Below are positions 9,827 through 22,909 of a stretch of 64,000 nucleotides of DNA, piece by piece. This stretch comes from Plantago elongata (lineage: Eukaryota; Streptophyta; Magnoliopsida; Lamiales; Plantaginaceae). The notes under the pieces are model-generated. The model saw nothing but the letters and a program-made list of their open reading frames with translations, searched no databases and had not been told where the DNA came from. Position numbers and translations under genes: made by a program. How positions within the stretch are numbered: position 1 is the stretch's first letter; each line of letters opens with the position of its first letter. The DNA lies in the NCBI GenBank assembly GCA_036897095.1, contig JAYMSP010000238.1:1-64000 (forward strand). The letters are read 5' to 3'.

Positions 9827-12800
9827 TGTAGTTTTTAAGGAGATTTATCTCTGTATTACGCAGCTGCTAAAGTAGTCCTAAACTAGAGTTAGGATATTAT
9901 AAGAGAAACTATTAGTTCTATCCATGACTCTTTAAGAGGTTTCATTTGAGTGTTATTTATACAAGATTCCTTTAATTTAACAATTATTTATAATATGTAA
10001 GCGTACTCGTTACAGTATTTTTAAGTACTCCATTATTATGTATTAAAGCTAGTAGAGTTAAATACCCTTCTCCTCTTATAGAATAACACTTAAAACTTAA
10101 GATAAAATACCACACTTTACAAGAAACACTTTTAGTAAGTGAGGAAGCTATCAATCATTATTATTATATTTTAAGAAAGTACTTAGTTATGCCTTATTAA
10201 TTAAATATATTTATTAGGACAAATAGGTTTTGTACTAACTCTCTAAATATAATCAAATAGTGTAAACTTACTCACGTATTTTGTAGATATTAGGGGAGGG
10301 AATTACTTATCTCTAGTCAATCTATATTTTAGGAGAGTACACTGCTCTTTCTATAAACTATCATGCTAATAGATGAGTTACTCAAGGCGTTTACATATTC
10401 TTCAAAGGCACTTAGAAATATATCTATAAAGCCACATTTTTAAGGTAGAAATTATAAGGTGTTTACCTATATATATATATTTTTTACTTAAAAAGTCTAA
10501 ATTATTTAAAACTAGTACTAGAAAATATAGCTATAGCATAGAGTCTCAAGTCAGCTTACACAATTAGTAGCAAGCGGTAGAGTACTATTAACTCTCTTTA
10601 GCCCTAACAAATATTTTAAAAGTAACTCCTTTACTTTAAATCTTAATTAATTATTTAATAGTAAAAAATATATAGCATACTCTTCTCTTACAAATATATG
10701 GATCTCTATTCTATACTTCTAGTTATTTATTAATAGGTATTACTTAAGCTGTGTGATGCTTCCTTCTTATATAGATATAATATGCTTTTACATGTGTGCA
10801 AAAATAATCTAAGGTACTGAAATACATGCATATAAGGGAATCCTTCTAGGTACACCTTTAAATAGCCCTTTAAAAGGAGAAGTAATTTAACACTTGTTAC
10901 TGATAGCTCTTTAGTTAAAACCTTTAAATTTAATGAATTACTCAAGCGCACTTAATATAATAATATTATATATAGGGTAATACCCCTTTCCTAGCAATTG
11001 CAAGAGAAGAAGTTATTTATACTTTCCTCCATAAAAAGGGGTCTAGTTACTATCTTACTTTGAAATAATTTTGTAAAGACTTAAGCGATGACAGGGAATA
11101 GTGCTTTACTACCTATAGTATAAAGTCTAAGGGGATACCTCTATCATGATATAAGACGAGTACTATAGCAAAGACTTTTATAGAAAGCTCTATAAAATAA
11201 GGATAATGCCTATCTTGTTAAAATTCATAGCTAATATAAACACTAATTACGAGAGTAGGCAACTCCTTTCTAATATAGGTGTCTTAAGATATAATTACTA
11301 AAATAGACTGAGGGGAAGCGTCACTTTTTATGTATAAACATTTCTAGGATAACCTAAAGAAGTCTCAATTCTTGAACAAGGAAAGTGTGCACTAACCCTC
11401 CTTTTATAGAAGAAGTATACGTTATCTTTCTTAAGCCAGAATAATTATACTTTATAAATACATCTTGACTAAAGGAGAATAACTAGATAAGTACTCACTT
11501 CTATAAAGTAGTAATAGGCAAAACTTTCTGCTCTCTTTATAAGAAATGGCTTAAATAATTAAGGGTCTATAGGAATAAAAAAAAGCGTATATTTCTTAAA
11601 TCTTATATATTATAAGAGTATTCTAATTTAAGACAAAAACTATCCCTGTATAAATTTAATTTATAGCTATGGGAATTACTCTATATTATATAATTTTGCT
11701 TGGGTAGGAAATATTTGCCTTTCTTTTATGAAGAAATAAGTTTTAGCTTTACTTGCTAATTTATATAGTACTAGTTTTATTTAGAGGTATTTTATAAGAA
11801 CAAATAATAAGAGAACGAATTAGTTACCTAGCAATTATTAATATTAAGGAAAACTATTATAATATGATGACAAAAGCTTAATTACGTAATCTTGTATTAG
11901 CAAAGCATAAAGGCAAAAAGGGAGAGTCGACTAGCTCTTTATATGTTTAGAGAGTTACTTATTAATTAGATTTTTAATTATAGTAGTTTAAAGATCTCTC
12001 CTGCGTAAAGTATTTTAGGCTTTTACTAGTTAGACTTTATCATGCTATTAAGAAGAGAGATATTAAGGTACCTTCTTTCGCGGAGTACTTTATAGTAGAG
12101 ACTTATATTTATATATTTATTTTTACGTAAATATGCGGCCTTTTTACTAAATAATTATAAATAAATATAGTCTTAATAAAGTTAAATAACTGGGGTTATG
12201 ATATAAAAAGAGTATACCATAGCCCTATAAGAAGAACTAGATTTACATCATAAATTATAACTATATCTTAGAGAGCGTTTAGCTCTAGTACCTAAGAATT
12301 TATTTAGAATAAGATGGCTTGCGCATGCCTATCCCCTAGTATAATTTATGCTCTACAAAAGATATATTAGGGTAATAATTCCTTTCTTCTATTTATAAAT
12401 ATGTGCTTTAAATATATAATATACGCGCTTACATAAATACTTTTCTAAAAATAAATTAGTCTATTTATAGAGAACTTATACCGAATCGAGCTAATCGAGT
12501 GCTTTAACCCTTGCTAGAATAGAGTATACCTTACACATGTTTATAGATTTATGCCTTTGCTCAAGCTTTCATTCATTCATTATATAAGCATTATAAAAGA
12601 GAAATTCCCCTATAAAATAATGAAAAATAGAGTACCTTAACTTAAAATATCGTATAATCTGTCGTATAATTCTAAAGAGGGTCGTTTCTTAATTGGCACC
12701 TTTTATACATACCTAGAGGCAGTAAGTACGCCCTATAATACTACTAGAGTTTTATTATACTATAAGCTAACCACTCTAGTAAATAAAAGCACTCTATTTA

Positions 12801-12830
12801 ATTAAAAGGGTATTTTACTCAACTAATATT

Positions 12831-12878
12831 GTTATTAAAAAATATATTTATAGAAGAGTATTGTCTTTTTTTAATAAC
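12831..12878. other. Hairpin with 12-bp AT stem
   Basis: The arms gttattaaaaaa (12831-12842) and ttttttaataac (12867-12878) pair perfectly around a 24-base loop. In DNA this AT-rich, stems of 12 bp are less striking than the 19-20-bp ones, so chance is a fair explanation. Confidence 0.4.
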
Positions 12879-15800
12879 TAATGTAGTAATAATAAAATTT
12901 CTTCTCTTTATTTTTTAATAATAAGAGCTAATTAGAGTAAATATTGATAGACTTAATTATACTCTAGTATATGGAGCTTACCCTAACTTGCTCTGTGAGA
13001 AGTACTCTCTTTTATTTATATGAAGAGAATTCTTTCCTACACTCTATTAAAGCCTAAGAAGTACCTTCTTCCCTTATACCCTAAATTACTTTTTATTTTT
13101 ATAATTACATAAGTTTATATTACATTAGTTGAGTATTAATAAATCGTGCTCCCTAAAATATGGAAAGAGCTTAAGTATAAAAAAGATATAATATAGACGA
13201 GAGTTATACTTGCCTTAGAAGTATGCTACGTATTATAGAGGTAGAGTATTATACTTTGCTAAATATAAGTCTTACCTTAAATAAATTGGTGTAGCACCAA
13301 GCGACTTAACTAAAAGGAATAACTCTTTATTTAAAGAGATGTATAAATAAGTAAGAAGGGATAATTACTCGCACTCTATAATATCCTTAAAAGTTATATT
13401 TATATAATAAAACAAGTTAAGTATAATAAAAGAGACACTTCTATCTTTAAGTACCTTATTATAAAGTGATATAAGGGAGCTTCTTCACCTAATAAATACA
13501 TTTGTCTACCAGAGAGTGATGTATATTCTTACTTACTATACAATTATGCGATAACAAAGTTAAGAGAGAGTAGTTCTTTTTTATTACTTTTTTATATAAT
13601 AAATATATAATAGATGAGTCAACACTTCTCTATCATATATTTACTAAAACGCGTTTCTATATTCTATACTTCACTCCAGATGCTCTTTATAAAATAGATT
13701 TACCTAAGAAGTAACAATTCTTCTTTATTATTAAAAAATATAAAAAGGGACTTTTATCATTAAAGGGTACACTCTCTTTATAATGCGCTCAAGTAAATAT
13801 TATATAATATATCTTCACAGTGTATACTATAAAGCAGTCTTAAAGAATTCTATTAAGTATATCTCTTCCCTCTAAATAAGTTAGTATAAATATTTGCCTA
13901 AAAAGATTATTTCCATTTATGTTTTAATTACTTAATAATAACTATATGCATTATTATAGAAGTAGTTTAATAGAGTTACACTACCCCTCTTTCATACTAT
14001 ATAATTATTAACATGATCTAAATTACTTCATTATATTGGGAGTTACTTAAATGCGCTCTTTTCTTAATAAAGTGCGTTACTCGCTACTTTATAGGGTAAT
14101 TTCTCCTATAAATAAATTTTCTTCTCTAGGGAGTGCATAACTTTTATGTTTAAACTAAGACTAATTATTTAAGAGGTATTCACATTCACTATAGAGGCAG
14201 TATATTTCCATGATATCTTAGATATTTAGAATTGCTAATTACAAAAGGGATACTATATGAAAACTAGTTGAAAAGGTGTCTTATGTATTACTTACTGATT
14301 TAATACTTAAGACTTGTAAAAAAAGAAGTCATTATTTCTTAATTTATGTGGGAAATTTTGTAATAGCCTGTATAAGTAATACCTTCTTAAATATAATGAA
14401 TGCTCCTTTACGCAACTCATTAAATATTCTGCAAACAACTAGAGCATCTCTAGAACCTATTTGAACGGTATACTATAAATTCTTGTAAAATAACTTTATA
14501 AAGTACCACCCTCGCGTTCTTGTTAAGAAAAGAGGGCGTTCAAGAGAGTTATGCTTAAGTCTCCTCTATTATTAAGAATATTCTTCTATAAATATTTAGT
14601 ATAGGAGCTTATAGAAAATACTAAGGGTATTTTCTATTATAACAAGAGCTATAGTGCCTAAACAATAATGTTATAACTGGCTCCTAAGTATATTACTTTA
14701 TGTAACACTAGTATTAGGCATGAACTCTGTATGTACTCTCTAAAAGCTAGTAGGGAGGCGTGCTTATAGAAAACTCCTTAATTTACCCTAAATAATTGAA
14801 TAAAGATGATGGCTTTCTTAAGATACCTTATAGATAATATGGGCATACATTTATTAAAATAGGTTTTATGCCTTCTTTTTAAAAGTATTTCATAAAGTAT
14901 ACATAATATAATAGCTTAACGATCCTTAAATTTTATAGTAAGTAGTGATCGAGCTCCCTTAATGCGCCTTTATATCCCTTATATAAATATAGTTTGTGCC
15001 GAAAGAATTTAAACCTTTAAAATGTTATTTATAAATAAGAAGGGGATCCCTAGAGTAGCCTATAATTAAATTAAGTTGCTCCTATAAACTCTACAAAATG
15101 ATAAGTTATGCATAATATAGTCTTTAAAGACGCCTTACATAAAGGGTGTGTTCCTCCCTTACCAAATAATTTAATTATAAAGTGTATAAATAGTTTACCC
15201 TTCTTCTTATAGAGTTAAGTTATTAGAGTACTTTTCTAGGTGGTAGAACTAGAATAAATACTATAACTTAATTATAGTAATAGTACACTTCTACTAGAAA
15301 TTAGTTTTTAATGATCAATCTCCTTAATATGACAAGAAAAGTATTGTACCAACTCTTTATAGATTATCTAAGACAAAGCTTAAGGTATTATTCCCTACCA
15401 AGTTAAAGGAATATCTAATAACTCCATATTTATAATACATTCTCTTAGTTATAGCTTGTATTTTTATATCTCTCTAGTATTTTCTAGTTACTTATTTAAC
15501 TAAGACTTAAGGAGTAAATTAGTGCTATATCTTATATTTTCAAAAAAACTTAAGTAATAGAATCTTGTTAAGAGTCTTAGCTATAAAATACTCTAGCTCT
15601 TGTGGTTTCTTTTACTTAAGTACTTTATGTAATGACCTATGTTACGTCCTTAATAATTACTTTTGCTTAATTGGGAAACTTTTTCTTTATACTTGCGGTA
15701 AACTAGTAAAAACTATACTTAGCAGGCTTTTTTTAGACAAGTATTATTATAATAAAAAACTCTATCACTAACTTACACTAAATGCCTTATAGTTAAAGAA

Positions 15801-16082
15801 GAGAAATACCCTTATTAATACATAATTATCCTTCTTTATTAAAGGTAAGAGTGTACTTATATCTTAAAAATATAACCTAGTAGTTCATAATTAAATACTA
15901 CTATAGAGATATAGGGAAGAGTTTTACTACCTTTTATAATATATTATTATAAACTCTAGAAAGAAAAAGTACACCTCGCCACTAAAAGCAGTATCTCTAC
16001 CTTAAAGCTTTACTGTATATATTAATACACACCTTTCCAATAAACTCTATTTATGAAGATTTCTCTTATACATATCTTATAC

Positions 16083-16103
16083 AAGTATTAATAAATAATT
16101 AGT
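16083..16103 (+). repeat. 21-base direct repeat, first copy
   Basis: The word from aagtattaata to aattagt is identical over 21 bases to 17996-18016. It is AT-rich, so chance cannot be excluded, but its neighbourhood also shares a second, less AT-rich repeat (16495-16517 and 17597-17620). Confidence 0.6.
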
Positions 16104-16494
16104 TCTAGGTTCGTTCATATAAAGGACAAAAAGGGCAAACTTGTAAGCCGCTCTTATCTTATATAAATATGTACTCCTAAGTAACTAGCAAGGTATAAGC
16201 ATAGGGCGCTCTCCTATAAATATACTAGAAAGTTAACTCATAAATAGGGGCAATTTCTCAGGATATGATGGAAATTATAATACCTTATAAGCTAAAATTT
16301 ATAATTCTTGTACTTAAATAACTCTTGATGCTCCGCGTGTTTGCTTATGAAAAACTTTTATTTATGTTATATAATAAGGGTACAATCCTCCTTATATTAT
16401 AGGATCACTTTTTATTAAGGAGTTTTTTTAATTATTAACAATATACATTAGTGACATGTTAAGGGAAAAGTATGCTCTCTTGTTTAAATTCTAG

Positions 16495-16517
16495 TTAAGT
16501 CCCTTTTATAGAAGTAT
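16495..16517 (+). repeat. 23-24-base direct repeat, first copy
   Basis: The word starts ttaagtccctttt and ends atagaagtat. A copy with one extra T lies at 17597-17620. The two repeat families here are nested in the order A, B, B, A, all in the same orientation, so a single tandem duplication does not explain them. Confidence 0.65.
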
Positions 16518-17596
16518 AATACATGCGTGTAACCTCTTCCATTGCAAGACATAAATATTTATGTAAGTAAAAACTCCTTATCTATGTAGCAGCGGGTATT
16601 CTTTATAGCCCTGAAATATGTATATCTTAAATAACTTCTATAACACTCTAAAGTGTCTGTATCTTAAAGAGCTTATAACATAGTTTGCAGGCTTAAGATT
16701 ATAGAGTAAAACTAGAATTATATTATTAAGACTGCCTAATAAATATTTTTAAAGTAAAATTTTGACCGTACAAATATTACCCCTATAAATCTATAATCAA
16801 TAATATACACTAAGTAAACTCTATATACCTTTTTATAAAAAGGAGTGCTTCTTTACAGAACCCCCTTACTTTCTAAAGGAGAGGGAGAATCTTTCCTTAA
16901 TAGATGTACCTAATTCAAGAATAAATTTAATATAAACTATTTTTCTATATAAAGAGTCTAGCCTTTTACTAGTAGTCATGTATTAAGGGAATACCTTATA
17001 AAATAAGATCTCCCATACATAGTCCCCTTAGCAATTATTTAAATTTTATTTAATGCTAGAAACTCCCTTCTAAATGTATTTACCAATAATTTATACAATA
17101 ACTTTAAAGGGAAGAGATAATTCCTACTTATACTAGAGAATTTAAGATATGTGTTTAGATATAATATATAATACACCTCCTCTACATATACTATGTAAAA
17201 TGGTAGTAGCCTACGTACTATCTCTTAAAAAAAATAAAAATAAGTGACTAGCCCCTAAATGTACTATAAATTTATACTCCAATTCAGGTATAATTTGCAC
17301 GCTATTTTAGAGTCACCTATCTATATTGCAATAATTTATTGATAAAAGCTAGAACCTTTTATTTTATGTACCCTAGAGCTGACATTTTTTTTATTAAGGC
17401 ATAATAGTATTTACACTTTTACACAATTATTTAGCGCTAGTAGTAATGGAAGAGGTGCGCTTCTGTATAAGTAACTCTACTAGGCACTCTATTTCCTATT
17501 AAAGTAAGTATTAGATAATTACCTGACTTAGCCTTATAATATTGTACAGTAGGGGAAGTTTTAGAGATCTAACTATTATTTGAGCAAATAATTTGA

Positions 17597-17620
17597 TTAA
17601 GTCCCTTTTTATAGAAGTAT
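17597..17620 (+). repeat. 23-24-base direct repeat, second copy
   Basis: This matches 16495-16517 except for one additional T in the central T run. Flanking bases diverge at once, so the duplicated unit is short. Confidence 0.65.
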
Positions 17621-17995
17621 TAGTGGGAATATCTCTTTGCCTCGTGCTCTAAAATTTATCAGAGGAATGCACATACTATATATTTATAATATATTATTAA
17701 AGGGATACAGATCTTTCCCCTTTAATAATAAGATAGTTTAAGGGGTTTACCCATTTCAGAGCAGTTGTATATTTAAGGCTTAATTATTTCTTAAAGTATA
17801 ACACAAAGGACATTATCTCTTTAACGATATATTAATATGATCTTTTTATTAGAGTATAGAGGAGTTCAATTATTGAAGGAGGAAGAATACCTTTTATTTT
17901 AAGCGCCTCCCTTTAACAAGAGCGCGCGTCAGGAACACTAGCATAGCAGTATCAATCTCTTTATAAACCCTTTTGTCTAAGCTTTTAGACTTTAT

Positions 17996-18016
17996 AAGTA
18001 TTAATAAATAATTAGT
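17996..18016 (+). repeat. 21-base direct repeat, second copy
   Basis: Exact copy of 16083-16103, 1.9 kb away in the same orientation. Similarity ends at its borders apart from a nearby shared ctagg. Confidence 0.6.
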
Positions 18017-21000
18017 CCCCTAGGCATCTTGTATAAATTACAAAAATAAGTAATATAACAACTCTACTTTTAAGATAGCACGATTATAACAAGTAACTAG
18101 AAATATACTTTTAATATGTAAGGTTAACTAAGAGTGACTTCTCTCTTCTATGTGTGTTAATAAGCTTTTATATAATGCCCCAGTTGTTAATAACGCGTAA
18201 TGCGTAAGGGCAAACCTCTCTTTCAACTAGTAGAACAGTGGTGTGTGTATAACCCTTTCCTTTAGAGCTGACTATTCATTTAAATATTTTAGCGCGGGGA
18301 ATTACATAGTGCAATCTTTTTTTTTTTAGAGAAAGTGTATACTTATCTCCTTCTTTCTTAATAATTAATTACTAAAGGGATAAAATTATTCTACGCTTGT
18401 ATTATAAATAAATTACTAGATCTTAACCATAAGAAGTAACTAATAAGGGAGCGTAGTACTATTCTATATAGAGTGTTACTAGAGAAATGTTTATTAAGCG
18501 CTTAGTACAGCCACTCTTTGCCTATATAGCTAGTTATAGATAACCTAAATTAGATTATACCTAAAATAGTTATAAATAACTATTATTAAGAACTAACAGA
18601 TGTATTTAAAATGAGCTAATTAGGGGAAATTACTTGCTATATAATGTAAAAAGAGTTCTAATCCGGACCTTAGAGATGTAATTATTGTAAAAGAATAGCG
18701 CATGCTTTTAGCCTTGTTTAGTTATAAAATATGCATCTCTTTTCTTAACAAGTACCCCTAAATTATTCCCTTAGTGCTCCATAAAGTACAGGTGCCCTAG
18801 AGTTTCTTATACAACTTACTCTACTAGAATATGTACCCTAAGTATGCTACTTACTTAAGAAAGATAATTTAAAGTAAACTTAAGCTAGAATATTTCTTAA
18901 AGGCATAACTTAGGGCAAGAAGACCCCTTTATATGTTTTAATTTTTAAAGTCAAGCGCCGAAAACTTTTATTTGAGTAATCGTATTTATACGCAAGAACT
19001 TACATATAGGATAAAACCTTAGTAAATACAATTATAGAAAAGATAATCTACTTCATTTTTAATTAAAGAGTTTCTAGTAATCAAAAAGAATATTGTTAAA
19101 ATCATCTCTATTATATAAGTAAAGTATAGCAAATAATCTATTACTATTCGATTATATTTAAACCTTTTTTAGTATAATGATAATATGAAATAGAGTACTT
19201 GCCGCAGTTTCTAGTTTAGTAAGAGAAATCTATTCTTGAGTAAATACGTATAAGTCTTAATTATTTCTTAAAATACTATTTATTGCCTAATGAAAAAGAA
19301 AGGTCAAACCTAGTAACTTACGCGGTAAGTAGGAGGAAGGTAGAGGAAAACCCACCGCTTAATTCTTTAATAAAGTCTTATAAAGAGACAGAAGAACACA
19401 TTGTTACCCTCGCAAATATATGAAAAAAGAGCATGTTTATCGCTTTATAGATATTTATTACGTGAATATTTCTTAGGGAAGAAACTATAGTAGATAAAAT
19501 AAAAGTTAGCGTAAATAAGTCTTAGGTACTTAACTATAGGCTATGTTTGCAAGAGTTTTCTTGCTATAGAATATAATTTTATATTAAAATTTAGAATACT
19601 ACTTAAGAGAATGAGTTTTAAGGGAGTATAAGATTAGCAATAGCTTATAAATGTTTTTAGACGAAAGACAGTCCCTTTTACTTATAAGTAGAAAGTAGTT
19701 TTAACATATACTCTATTAATAACTCATAAAAAAAGGAAAAAGTCTTATCCATTTATTAAGACGGAGGGATAAAATACCTAGAAATCAATTAAGCTGTCTT
19801 ATGCCACTCTCTTTAACTAATCTGGAGGGGTACTGTCTCTTTAAGATGAATTAGTACATAAAGTATCTTTGGTTATAAAGGAATACTATAGCACCATCCT
19901 CTCTTCATAAAATAAGTGTATACTTTTCTAACTAGAGTACTTATTCATTATGGTACTAAAGCAAGACTAGTATCTTCTCCCTTATATAAGCATAGGTATA
20001 ATAAAAGGTCTAATTCTACTCTCAAATCTTCTAAAATTAAAGTCAAGCGCACGGATTTCTAAGTGTAGCTAAACTATTTCATAAAAAAAAATTCTTTCGC
20101 AAGTATTTCTTAATAATAAGCCTTCTCCTAAAAATTTAAGCAATAAAATACATATTGCACTAGGCGCCCTATTTCTATTATTACTTAAAAAAAGTAATGA
20201 AGTTTGTCTAAGATATAAATGTATACTTAAGTATTTCTTGCAGCCAGTCTTGTGTATAATATAAATGAAGGAGTTAATCTCTTCTAAAGTTTATTTTATT
20301 TCCTTAAGATAAATATTAGTTTACTCAGAAAGATGCCCTATTAATAAAATAATAAAAAGAGTATTATGTCTTACCCTTATCACTTTAAAGATTCTACTAC
20401 TACTACTTTTTTATAAATTTATTGAGGCAAGCAATTATAAGTACTCTATAAATGGACTCTCTTAAGAGATGAAATTCTTTTTTATTAGGGACACTCCCTT
20501 TATATAATTAGGCGCATTAGGAGATACTTATAAAAAGTTCTTGCAAAGAAATAAAAAAATATAATTAACTACTAGTAAATAGTTTTAAAACAAGGGGCAA
20601 GAGTAGAATCTCCTTACTTATAGAACTATTCTTATAGTACTTAAAAGTTATCTTATATTACAAGTTACTCTTCATTTTATTCGTTATTAGAAAGATAAGA
20701 TTACTTGGCGCCGCCTCTTTATAATATAAGTATTTACCAGAGTATTGTCCTTATAGATTAGATCTAGTTATGAAGTATATTCCTGCTATTTATGAGACTA
20801 CTAGAGTTATATAACTTTCGCCCTATATTACCTTATAAAGGAGGTAGAACTTAAGTACCCTAACTTATAATGAAATATTTATAGGAGCAATTCTATAATA
20901 GTCTTAGTAAATTCTATTTATAATAAGAACCTTTGTTTAGAGCCTTAAATATAAAATATTAGTCTTTCATAATATAATTTATTAGAGAGTTTTTTTATAA

Positions 21001-22879
21001 AAGCATTACAATTGCAATAAGTTTCTCCTTAAAAAACTGCAATATATAAGAGATACCTTTAGTCTACTGTAAAAGATAGTTAGAGAAGTTCTTCCATTAT
21101 TATATAGTTATTAAAAATATTCTAAGTCATATTTCTATAATATACATACCTAGCAAAAGGGTAACATAGTATACTACTCTGGTCCTCTTTAGATACTATT
21201 TATAAGGGTCATTTATAAAGATAATAATACTATCCATTTTATATAGGGACTACGATGCATTTTAAAATCTGAAGTAAAGGGGTACATAGAAGCGCATATA
21301 ATGAAACTTTTTAAAGAAGAAAAGGTAAGTTCTTTCCTCTTCACTTATGAGTTATTTTATAAAAAAACTTAAATAATAGAATATAAATGGGTGTATTACT
21401 CCTTTTAAAATAAAAGATAGATACCCTTTCTTAAGTAACTCATTCTATAGAATAAGGGGTAATTTATTAAACTCTATTAAGTAAAGGACAAGATCTTATG
21501 AGTAACACTCAATATTCTATAATTAGCTCTGGAAATAAAGGAATTACATATACGAACCCTCTAGGATATAGTTATAGGGGCACTCGCTAGACTCTATTTA
21601 TGTAAAGGGACTTGAGTAAAAAGATGAGTTATTATCTAGTAAAATTACCTAATAAAAAATATTACTTACTCTCTTCTTTATCTACTAAATATAATTCAAG
21701 TATTAATTAGAGTACATTATTTTACCTTAATAAGTCTTAATTATTTAATGTTAATAATAGGTACTAGAGCATAGAGTTTTAATTTTTTACTAGAATTCAA
21801 GCCTTAATTATATAATTCTATGACTCTAGTTAAGACTATAGACTTCCTTTAAAATAGAGATATACCTAGGATTATACACTTATCACTTAATTATATTAGA
21901 ACATACTTAAAATGCCCCTTTAGTAAAGGAGAAGAGGCTATTAATACTTTTATACTCCGTTATGTTTAAAGAGAACCCTAATTATCTCTCTTGTGTAATA
22001 ATATAGAGTTTTTACTCATCACCTTTTAAAAAAGACTGGGCACGCTTACTTAAGGTATTCTACAAGAGGCGCCCTTCATCTTAGAGATTTCTTAGTTTCT
22101 CTATACCTAAGATATGCCTTAAAAGATAGACTTGATTAAGACTATTTTTTTTTTACAAAGAATATGCTAGCTTTTATTAGGGAGAATAAATAAAGGGCAC
22201 TTACATTATTATTTTATTGTATTAAATATTTATTAAAAGTTATTTAGTGTTACGATATCTATATAATTGTATAGGTTGTAGAAAAGCATATGTTTTTATC
22301 TCTTATCCTTTTTTAGAAAATTATATCTTATAAGAAAGGAGCTTTCTCTCTAGTACATCTATTATTCTATTATAAAGTATAGGCGTCTCCTTAGAAGTTC
22401 TTCCATATAATAATAGTTTTTTAGGGCCCTTCTATTAATTATTTCTTATACTTAATTTAGCACATAATTATACTAGAAACTATACTCTACTAAATACTTA
22501 ACTTAAGGGTGAGCTATTTTGTGTGTGAAAAGTCTATTACTCTTATTAAATGATTGCGTTATTTATGGTTATTCTTCACACGTTATTCTTATATTGTTAT
22601 AAAAAAAATCTCTATGTAAAACACCCTTATGTACTAGTTCTTTCCCTTCTTATCATACTTTTATGAAAAGGAGTGCCTTATTACATTTTAAGTATCTAAA
22701 ATAATAGGGCATAGATATATTAGCATTTTCTCCTACTATAAAGAAAAGAGCAGTAAGGCACATGTACACCTATACGTCTTTATGTAAAATATTTCTTATG
22801 TACGAATAACTAGGAGCTCCTCCTTAAAGTATCATATATATATATACTAGAGGCAGATTACCTATAATTAAACCTTAAC

Positions 22880-22909
22880 GAGCGCTAGCGGATTGATGCA
22901 AATTTAACT
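22880..22909 (-). repeat. 30-base inverted repeat, right copy
   Basis: Read on the minus strand this repeats 5261-5290 with one difference (T for G within the GC-rich part, giving gctagcgctc). The two copies face each other and bound 17,649 bases. An alternating AT run also lies close to the GC-rich side of this copy (about 22846-22855), as in the left copy. Confidence 0.85.

Larger units (their letters stand above)
4801..22879. other. AT-rich, gene-free expanse, first part
   Basis: Apart from the repeats and hairpins listed separately, nothing here looks like a gene. Open frames of 60 or more codons are only three (minus 10730-10951, plus 14276-14464, plus 15565-15771), none with conserved features; 14276 and 15565 begin at TTG. 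The DNA is saturated with TAA and TAG on both strands and with palindromic words such as CTTAAG, AGTACT and TTATAA. It resembles expanded mitochondrial intergenic DNA rather than decayed genes. Confidence 0.75.

Noticed and set aside
5261-22909. A DNA transposon with terminal inverted repeats
   Set aside because: No transposase-like frame lies inside and no clear target-site duplication flanks the repeats, so the transposon call is not supported; the repeats are reported as such.
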